A stretch of DNA of 6,021 nucleotides. It comes from an uncultured Ignavibacteriales bacterium. GTDB lineage: Bacteria > Bacteroidota > Ignavibacteria > Ignavibacteriales > Ignavibacteriaceae. Positions 1 to 4,701 of the stretch are shown in pieces (the stretch's first letter is position 1; every line of letters begins with the position of its first letter). A program made the translations under genes and the position numbers. The stretch covers positions 1 to 6,021 of the forward strand of contig CAJXGP010000147.1 in NCBI GenBank assembly GCA_913053915.1, written 5' to 3'. The notes beneath the pieces were generated by a model. It did not search any database and had not been told where the DNA came from. It was given only the letters and a program-made list of their open reading frames with translations.

Positions 1-192
1 CTTTTATCAATAGTGCAAATGCCTGGTGGCGTACCGGTTGCAACTGTTGCGATTAATCAAGCTAAAAATGCCGGACTTCTTGCTGTTCAAATGTTAGCCA
101 TTGGTGATGAAGCGTTTTTAAATAAAATGGTTGATTATAAAAAAAATATGGAGATCGAGTCAATTAAAAAAAATGAGAAGATAAAATTTTAA
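1..192 (+). CDS. purE: 5-(carboxyamino)imidazole ribonucleotide mutase (PurE), C-terminal fragment
   Basis: This is the last 63 codons of a gene whose start lies left of the window; frame 1 is open from base 1 to the TAA at 190-192. The translation begins [18 protein letters not shown] and continues through [12 protein letters not shown]. This matches the conserved C-terminal part of class I PurE, where the SIVQMPxGxPV loop lies next to the active site and the following Ala/Leu-rich helix packs in the octamer. PurE converts N5-CAIR to CAIR in cytosolic de novo purine synthesis, normally with PurK. The final ~20 residues are Lys/Glu/Asn-rich and look like a non-conserved tail. The catalytic N-terminal half is outside the window, so the class (mutase or PurK-independent carboxylase) is judged from this segment only. 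The next gene is convergent, so purE ends its transcription unit here. Confidence 0.9.
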   Translation, partial: LLSIVQMPGGVPVATVAINQAKNAGLLAVQMLAIGDEAFLNKMVDYKKNMEIESIKKNEKIKF

Positions 193-252
193 GGAAATCT
201 ATTAATAAGATGACCAATTAATTGCTGCTGAAAAAATTCCTTCTATTTTTTT
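191..252 (+). terminator. weak candidate terminator after purE
   Basis: AAGGAA (191-196, overlapping the purE stop) is complementary to TTCCTT (237-242), which is followed by a T-rich run (TCTATTTTTTT, 242-252). The loop is about 40 nt and the stem has only two G-C pairs, so this is a poor intrinsic terminator. A 10-bp palindrome, CAATTAATTG (215-224), lies inside the loop. It is listed because it is the only hairpin plus T-tract in the 63-bp gap between the convergent purE and CDF genes. Confidence 0.2.
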
Positions 253-255
253 ATA

Positions 256-1257
256 TTAAGAAATGTGAAAATTTTTAAATAAGGGTTCACCGATTATTTT
301 ATCTAAATCCCATTGGACACTTGAAGTTTGTTGATGAACTCTAACGCTGCAGATATCATAATCACATATCTTGCATAATTCCGGGTTACAGTAATCCGTG
401 TGAATTTTAACCTGTGAATTAGGAATAATTTTCAATAAAGCATTTTCTATCTCTTCATCTTCCAAATGAGCTTGATGAATTGTGAAATAATAGGGAAGAA
501 TTAAGTGAAAATCGATAAAGACCTTATCACCGGATTTCCAAAACCTTAGCCAGTGAATATCTATCCAATAATTTTTTTTCATGGAAATCAGCTCGTCGGT
601 CATTAATTTTAATAATTTTTTATCGGTTTCATTCATCAAATTACCGATAGATCCTCTAACAAGTTTATAACCGGTAAATAAGATATTGACGGCAACTGCA
701 ATCGCAAATAGGGGATCGAATAATTGAAAATCGGTTATCATAACCAATATGACCCCGATGATAACGCCTATGCTTGTATAAGAATCGGTTAGTACGTGTT
801 TTCCGTCGGCTGTTAGTGTAATTGAATTTGTCTTTCCACCCATTCTTATCAAATAATTTCCCAATAATAAATTAATTATGCCTGCAAATGAAATTATTAT
901 AACTCCGATACTTAATTGTTTCAGTACTGAACCGTATATTATATCTATTGCCGCTGTATAAATTATAAACGCAGCTGCAAAAACAATTAGAATACCCTCA
1001 ACACCGACTGAAAAATATTCTATATTTCCATGACCGTATAAATGAGATCTGTCTGCAGGTTTAGAGCTTAAAATAATGCTGTAAAAAACCATCGAGGTAG
1101 CTAGTACATGAACCACCGATTCTGCTGCATCTGAAAAAATAGCTGCAGAACCTGTTATTAAAAATGCCCCTGTCTTCGCAAGAAACATTACGACGCCGAT
1201 AGACAAAGAAATTAAAGCAACTCGTTTTTTTAATTTAATCTCGTTTTTTAAGCTCAT
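256..1257 (-). CDS. cation diffusion facilitator (CDF) family metal transporter with C-terminal Cys cluster
   Basis: A 333-residue inner-membrane protein of the CDF family (divalent metal/proton antiporters that export Zn, Fe, Mn or similar ions). I see six hydrophobic segments at about 12-32, 39-60, 84-104, 115-136, 154-175 and 182-197, then a cytosolic ferredoxin-like domain (~210-288). Family marks are the YGHG loop (74-77) between TM2 and TM3, and ADGKHVLTD in TM5 (H154 and D158, the usual HxxxD half of the transport site). The TM2 half is unusual: E46 and H50 occupy the positions normally held by H/D and D. The C-terminal domain keeps the DIHWLRFWKSGD-like start and His residues 251, 261, 264 and 286. 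It is followed by C290-x4-C295-x2-C298-x4-C303, a probable metal-binding extension, and about 30 more residues. M1 is chosen because it leaves a short Lys-rich cytosolic tail before TM1; no clear Shine-Dalgarno precedes it. Substrate cannot be assigned. The gene stands alone, convergent with purE and divergent from the lipoprotein gene. Confidence 0.93.
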   Translation of the reverse strand: MSLKNEIKLKKRVALISLSIGVVMFLAKTGAFLITGSAAIFSDAAESVVHVLATSMVFYSIILSSKPADRSHLYGHGNIEYFSVGVEGILIVFAAAFIIYTAAIDIIYGSVLKQLSIGVIIISFAGIINLLLGNYLIRMGGKTNSITLTADGKHVLTDSYTSIGVIIGVILVMITDFQLFDPLFAIAVAVNILFTGYKLVRGSIGNLMNETDKKLLKLMTDELISMKKNYWIDIHWLRFWKSGDKVFIDFHLILPYYFTIHQAHLEDEEIENALLKIIPNSQVKIHTDYCNPELCKICDYDICSVRVHQQTSSVQWDLDKIIGEPLFKNFHIS

Positions 1258-1260
1258 TTG

Positions 1261-1288
1261 TATTCGATTAATAATAAAAGTTCGAATA
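1261..1288. repeat. inverted repeat just upstream of the CDF gene
   Basis: TATTCGA (1261-1267) and TCGAATA (1282-1288) are perfect 7-bp inverted repeats with a 14-bp spacer, beginning 3 bp upstream of the CDF start codon. It could be an operator for a metal-responsive repressor, or a hairpin in the CDF leader that covers the ribosome-binding region. The repeat is seen directly; its role is inference, and a chance repeat in such AT-rich DNA is possible. Confidence 0.3.
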
Positions 1289-1294
1289 GTTAAA

Positions 1295-1323
1295 TTAATA
1301 TATTGCCATTAAAATGATGTTAA
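1295..1323 (-). promoter_or_regulatory. candidate sigma-70-type promoter for the CDF gene
   Basis: Read on the minus strand, TTAACA (1323-1318, 5 of 6 matches to TTGACA) is separated by exactly 17 bp from TATTAA (1300-1295, 4 of 6 matches to TATAAT). Transcription would begin near 1288, so the leader would open with the 1261-1288 inverted repeat. AT-rich DNA yields such matches easily, so this is a weak call. Confidence 0.3.
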
Positions 1324-1446
1324 TTTTTGTTATTGTAGAATTTTAATAAATGAAAAAAATAAAATAATTAAAATACGTGTGACTTTCTTAGTTTTATGGA
1401 AAAAATAAGTGATTAAGTAATTCTAGTTAATATTGTCCATGTTACT

Positions 1447-1486
1447 AACGGAATAATTAAAATATTAATTTATTGATAGTTCCGTT
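1447..1486. repeat. inverted repeat upstream of the lipoprotein gene
   Basis: AACGGAA (1447-1453) and TTCCGTT (1480-1486) form a perfect 7-bp inverted repeat with a 26-bp AT-only spacer. These are nearly the only G/C-containing words in this part of the gap. The right arm falls in the spacer of the candidate promoter at 1473-1499, as an operator might. No known regulator site is recognised. Confidence 0.28.
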
Positions 1487-1499
1487 CTATTTTAATAAT
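1473..1499 (+). promoter_or_regulatory. candidate promoter for the lipoprotein-DUF58 unit
   Basis: TTGATA (1473-1478, 5 of 6 to the -35 consensus) and AATAAT (1494-1499, 5 of 6 to the -10 consensus) are 15 bp apart, shorter than the preferred 17. This would give a leader of roughly 45 nt before the ATG at 1552. The region is so AT-rich that other -10-like words occur nearby, so the assignment is tentative. Confidence 0.27.
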
Positions 1500-1551
1500 T
1501 TTACGTTAATTAATAATGTTTGTGATTTTTAATAATTAATTTTAGGATTAA

Positions 1552-2058
1552 ATGAAAACAATTGCATTATCGGTAATAGTATTAAGTTTAATATTTGTAG
1601 GATGTAGTAAAAGGGATGCCTCGTATTATATGCAGGTGGCAAAGCAAAGCGTAAAACAAAAGAATATACCAAGCGCCGTAACAGCATACGAAAATTTAAT
1701 CAAGAGATATCCTGATAGTCCTCAAGCATCTCAAGCGTTATTTGAATTAGCCAGTCTTTACCAAAATAAAATAATTAAAAATATAACGCCAAAAGAATCT
1801 TTAGAAAAAGCCGTATCATTATTCCAGAGTATCTATGATAAATATCCGGATAGCAAAGAAGCCCCTAAATCATTATTCATGTCCGGTTTTATTCTGGCTA
1901 ATGATTTGAATGAATACAAAAGGGCAACCTCAACATTTAATTTATTTTTAAAAAAATATCCGGATAACATTTTAGGGCTATCGGCTAAAGAAGAGCTGAA
2001 AAACATGGGGCTTTCTCCCGAAAAAATTTTATCGGATAAAACAAACTCTAATCTCTGA
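1552..2058 (+). CDS. TPR-repeat outer-membrane lipoprotein (BamD/YbgF-like)
   Basis: A 168-residue exported lipoprotein. Residues 1-17 form a signal peptide (K2, then a hydrophobic stretch) ending in a lipobox-like FVG before C18, the presumed acylated cysteine; F at -3 is a little unusual. The mature part is tetratricopeptide-like. The phrase YPDS/YPDN recurs at 53-56, 98-101 and 136-139, each closing a helix of the type seen in BamD and YbgF/CpoB proteins (KRYPDS, DKYPDS, KKYPDN). At about 150 mature residues it is shorter than BamD (~240) and has only about three repeats, so it should not be named bamD. A role as a periplasmic scaffold in envelope assembly is inference. A weak AGGA (1544-1547) lies 4 nt before the ATG. 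Its TGA overlaps the ATG of the next gene (TGATG), so the two are likely co-transcribed and translationally coupled. Confidence 0.85.
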   Translation: MKTIALSVIVLSLIFVGCSKRDASYYMQVAKQSVKQKNIPSAVTAYENLIKRYPDSPQASQALFELASLYQNKIIKNITPKESLEKAVSLFQSIYDKYPDSKEAPKSLFMSGFILANDLNEYKRATSTFNLFLKKYPDNILGLSAKEELKNMGLSPEKILSDKTNSNL

Positions 2059-2966
2059 TGCCTATTCCTGCAAATGAATATAAAAAGTACTTGGATCCTT
2101 CTGTAATTTCAAAATTAAATTCATTAGAATTGAAAGCCAGATTACTTGTAGAAGGATTCATGGTTGGACTGCATAAAAGCCCTTATCATGGTTTTAGTGT
2201 GGAGTTCGCCGAACATCGTCCTTATATGCAAGGTGATAATTCAAAAGGCATCGATTGGAAAGTATACGGCAAGACGGATCGTTTTTTCATTAAACAGTAT
2301 GAAGAAGAAACAAATCTTAAGAGTTATATATTGCTGGATACGAGTAAATCGATGAGTTTTGCTTCGGAAGGTCAAGTTTCGAAAATTGAATATGCTGCAA
2401 CTTTGGTAGCAGGTTTAAGCTATTTGATGATGAAGCAACAAGACGCCGTGGGGCTAACTTTATATTCGGATAAAATAAATGATTATCTACCTCCAAAAGC
2501 CGTACGAACATATCTTCAAGAAATACTTAAAAGATTAAGTAATTTAAAAGCATCGGATAAAACTAATACTGCTCTATGTCTAAATACCATAGCAGAAAAG
2601 ATCAAAAGAAGGGGATTAGTTATAATTATCTCTGATTTGTTTGATAATATTAATTCGATCCTTACTTCATTAAAACATTTCAGATATCAAGGAAATGAAG
2701 TCATAGTATTCCAGGTAATTGATCCTATAGAGAGAAGTTTTGCATTCGGTAAAGATGCAATATTTAAAGATATCGAATCAATGGAAGAATTGACCACGCA
2801 GCCTTATCAAATTCAAAAGTCTTATCAAAAAGCGATGGAGAATTTTATAAACAATATTAAAGCCGAATGCCTTAATTCCAACATAGAATACAATTTGCTT
2901 GAGACATCCACTCCCTTCGATAAAGCATTATTTAGCTATATACAAAAACGAAGTAAATTGTTTTAA
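2058..2966 (+). CDS. DUF58 / von Willebrand factor A-like protein
   Basis: A 302-residue soluble protein of the DUF58 family. It has the family hallmark in the first 85 residues: HGFSVEFAEHRPYMQGD (44-60), then GIDWKVYGKTDRFFIKQYEEE (64-84). A vWA-like fold follows, with a MIDAS metal motif D94-T-S96-K-S98, a candidate Thr near 169-171 and ISDLFD with D193. A bound Mg-type ion and protein-protein contacts are expected from the fold. DUF58 proteins commonly sit beside MoxR-type AAA+ ATPases and Bat-like vWA proteins; the specific role is not established. I see no transmembrane segment, so this is the short cytosolic form. The start ATG at 2058-2060 shares its A with the upstream TGA and has no Shine-Dalgarno of its own, which supports coupling to the lipoprotein gene. 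No moxR is visible: downstream is a convergent gene, so any partner ATPase must be encoded elsewhere. Confidence 0.93.
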   Translation: MPIPANEYKKYLDPSVISKLNSLELKARLLVEGFMVGLHKSPYHGFSVEFAEHRPYMQGDNSKGIDWKVYGKTDRFFIKQYEEETNLKSYILLDTSKSMSFASEGQVSKIEYAATLVAGLSYLMMKQQDAVGLTLYSDKINDYLPPKAVRTYLQEILKRLSNLKASDKTNTALCLNTIAEKIKRRGLVIIISDLFDNINSILTSLKHFRYQGNEVIVFQVIDPIERSFAFGKDAIFKDIESMEELTTQPYQIQKSYQKAMENFINNIKAECLNSNIEYNLLETSTPFDKALFSYIQKRSKLF

Positions 2967-2970
2967 TAAC

Positions 2971-4326
2971 CTATCTCATTAAAGTTTTTATTTTATTAAA
3001 ATATTTTTGTGATAAAGCATTCGCAGTTTTACTATCTTTTGCTTCGCAGATGCTCCTAATTATCGGCTCGGTGTTTGATTTTCTGAAATGCACCCAATGA
3101 TCTTCAAAATCTACTTTTAATCCATCATCGGTGTTGATTTTATTATTGCCGTAAAAAGAAATTAATTTTTGAATAATTTCATCAGGTGCATTCTTGCCTA
3201 GTTCAATTTTCCTTTTAGATATAGAATACGAAGGTAATGAATTTTTAAGTTCCGTTATGCTACCGTTAAATTCCAGCAGATGTTGTAAAGTGATTGCAAT
3301 GCCTACCAATGCATCCCTGCCGTAATGTAAAGCGGGATAAATTACTCCTCCGCTTCCTTCCCCGCCGATTATAGCATTAACTTCTTTCATCTTTTTTACT
3401 ACGTTTGCTTCACCGACAGGCGATCTAAAAACTTCACATCCTAATTCCGATGCTACATCATCAACTGCTCTAGTAGTAGAGAGATTTACTACTACATTAC
3501 CTTTCTCTTTGGATAAAATGAATTTCACTGCTTGTGTAATAGTATTCTCTTCACTAAAAGGTTGTCCTTCATCGGTGATCAAAACAAGTCTGTCAACATC
3601 AGGGTCTACAACAATGCCCAAATCAACTTTATAATCTTTTACCATTTGCATCGTAAGAGTTAAATTTTCCGGTAAAGGTTCCGGTAACCTTGGAAATATA
3701 CCGTTTTTCTCACATGCTGTTTCGAACACTTCACATCCGAAATTTCGTAGAAGCGAAGGTATCACATAAACACCGGCTCCATTTACACAATCAACCAGCA
3801 CTTTAAATTTTCTTTTTCTAATTGCTTCGACGTCTATATATTTTAATTTTAAAACATCGCCGACATGCTTTTTCAAGGCATCTTCATTGTATATAAATCT
3901 TCCGATTTTATCCCATCTTTCAAATTCATTTTTGTGATTATTTAGAATATAAATCATTTCTTTATTTTCATCAAGGCTCATAAATTGACCGGTTCCGTTT
4001 AACAGCTTTAGAGCATTCCATTGATTTGGATTATGACTAGCTGAGATTGCTATCCCACCATTAGCCGATAGCGTTTTTACCGAATATTGAACTGTTGGTG
4101 TAGGGCAAATACCAATATCTATTACATCTAATCCTTTTGCTAATAAGGTTCCTTCAACCATTCGTTTCATCATCTCACCGGTTAGTCTTGCATCCCGTCC
4201 TACAACAACTTTTCCATTCTTAATAAAATCTGCATAAGCAGAAGTGTATTTTACAATTACGTTAGGGTCTAGTCCGTCACCGATTATACCTCTGATTCCC
4301 GAAACACTAACCATGAGTGTAGGCAT
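2971..4326 (-). CDS. glmM: phosphoglucosamine mutase (GlmM-type alpha-D-phosphohexomutase)
   Basis: A full-length 451-residue cytosolic phosphohexomutase, likely interconverting glucosamine-6-P and glucosamine-1-P on the way to UDP-GlcNAc for peptidoglycan and other envelope glycans. All four domain signatures are present: the N-terminal SGIRG loop (9-13) with GRDAR (43-47); the phosphoserine loop ISASHNP with S97 as the catalytic serine; the metal loop DPDVDR (D241, D243, D245, R246); the sugar-recognition loop GGEGSGG (321-327); and the phosphate-binding loop RKSNTEPIIR (415-424). The DPDVDR and GGEGSGG forms differ from DGDxDR and GGEQSGH of enterobacterial GlmM. From memory they are usual in Bacteroidota-type GlmM and close to archaeal phosphohexomutases, so I prefer GlmM, but phosphomannomutase activity cannot be excluded. 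The start is fixed by a strong AAGGAGA just upstream. Monocistronic as seen: convergent with DUF58 and divergent from the receptor gene. Confidence 0.88.
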   Translation of the reverse strand: MPTLMVSVSGIRGIIGDGLDPNVIVKYTSAYADFIKNGKVVVGRDARLTGEMMKRMVEGTLLAKGLDVIDIGICPTPTVQYSVKTLSANGGIAISASHNPNQWNALKLLNGTGQFMSLDENKEMIYILNNHKNEFERWDKIGRFIYNEDALKKHVGDVLKLKYIDVEAIRKRKFKVLVDCVNGAGVYVIPSLLRNFGCEVFETACEKNGIFPRLPEPLPENLTLTMQMVKDYKVDLGIVVDPDVDRLVLITDEGQPFSEENTITQAVKFILSKEKGNVVVNLSTTRAVDDVASELGCEVFRSPVGEANVVKKMKEVNAIIGGEGSGGVIYPALHYGRDALVGIAITLQHLLEFNGSITELKNSLPSYSISKRKIELGKNAPDEIIQKLISFYGNNKINTDDGLKVDFEDHWVHFRKSNTEPIIRSICEAKDSKTANALSQKYFNKIKTLMR

Positions 4327-4330
4327 ATTT

Positions 4331-4337
4331 TCTCCTT
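4331..4337 (-). promoter_or_regulatory. strong ribosome binding site of glmM
   Basis: On the minus strand AAGGAGA ends 4 nt before the ATG at 4326-4324. It is the best Shine-Dalgarno in the window and decides the glmM start. It also shows that this organism does use anti-SD pairing, although several neighbouring genes lack it. Confidence 0.75.
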
Positions 4338-4429
4338 CCTATTAAAACATTTATAATAAAATACATGAGTTAAAAATTGTTTTTTAAAAATAAAGAATAT
4401 CAGGGAATATTGTTCTATCTTAAATTATA

Positions 4430-4570
4430 AGCAATTCAGAGCCAAAATTAAGATTACCAAAAACAATACATTACGAGTATAATAAAAAATATTTTTCCGG
4501 TTAAATTTGTATAAATTATTGTAGAACATATTACTAATCTGTTTTGCAAAAAATTAGACTCTGAATCGCT
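4430..4570. repeat. 12-bp imperfect inverted repeat, 117-bp spacer
   Basis: AGCAATTCAGAG (4430-4441) matches the reverse complement of CTCTGAATCGCT (4559-4570) at 11 of 12 positions. Arms with five or six G/C bases stand out in this AT-rich gap. They could be paired regulator sites or the ends of a small vestigial element. The interior shows no further complementarity in a consistent order, so a long stem is not supported. Confidence 0.25.
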
Positions 4571-4587
4571 GTGTATAACTAATGCTA

Positions 4588-4616
4588 TTGACATTTAATT
4601 TTGTTCATGTTACATT
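4588..4616 (+). promoter_or_regulatory. sigma-70-type promoter of the receptor gene (extended -10)
   Basis: A perfect TTGACA (4588-4593) is followed after exactly 17 bp by TACATT (4611-4616, 4 of 6 to TATAAT). TG sits at 4608-4609, giving the extended -10 arrangement TGn directly before the -10 box. Transcription would start near 4623, leaving a leader of about 80 nt. This is the most convincing promoter in the window. Confidence 0.55.
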
Positions 4617-4691
4617 CGCATCGAAATTCAAATTAGTGTATGCAGAAGAGTTTATTTTAATCGTATCTAATAATTAATTCAACAAAAAAAT

Positions 4692-4696
4692 GAGGT
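4692..4696 (+). promoter_or_regulatory. ribosome binding site of the receptor gene
   Basis: GAGGT ends 5 nt before the ATG at 4702. Two in-frame stops (TAA 4696-4698, TGA 4699-4701) directly precede that ATG, so no in-frame start further upstream, including the ATG at 4690, can encode the receptor. This fixes the start. Confidence 0.6.
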
Positions 4697-4701
4697 AATG
4701 A

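Larger units (their letters stand above)
4327..4701. other. divergent intergenic region between glmM and the receptor gene
   Basis: A 375-bp very AT-rich gap without a coding region. It contains the glmM ribosome binding site at its left edge, a 12-bp imperfect inverted repeat (4430-4441 with 4559-4570), the receptor promoter (4588-4616) and the receptor ribosome binding site. For glmM, TATAAT read on the minus strand at 4429-4424 is a possible -10, but no good -35 lies at the right distance. A plus-strand TTACCA (4454-4459) and TATAAT (4478-4483), 18 bp apart, could be a second upstream receptor promoter. I see no tRNA, structured RNA or riboswitch that I recognise. Confidence 0.5.

Noticed and set aside
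1552..2058. Naming the TPR lipoprotein bamD
   Set aside because: It has the lipobox and YPDS-type repeats but only about 150 mature residues and three repeats, too short for BamD, and no outer-membrane assembly gene is adjacent.
2164..2355. Open frame of 63 codons on the plus strand inside the DUF58 gene
   Set aside because: It overlaps the strongly supported DUF58 reading frame, has no ribosome binding site and its translation resembles no protein family; a shadow frame.
2317..2511. Open frame of 64 codons on the minus strand inside the DUF58 gene
   Set aside because: Antisense shadow of the conserved DUF58 coding region without recognisable domain or start signals.
3577..3606. GlmM metal loop DPDVDR in place of DGDxDR, and GGEGSGG in place of GGEQSGH
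   Set aside because: At first sight an altered active site, but all three metal-binding Asp residues are present and these variants are, from memory, normal for Bacteroidota-type phosphoglucosamine mutases.
4406..4533. Second inverted pair in the glmM/receptor gap: AATATTGTTCTA (4406-4417) and TAGAACATATT (4522-4532)
   Set aside because: The arms need a one-base gap, are mostly A/T, and cross rather than nest with the 4430/4559 pair, so they do not form a common stem; chance is the simpler explanation.
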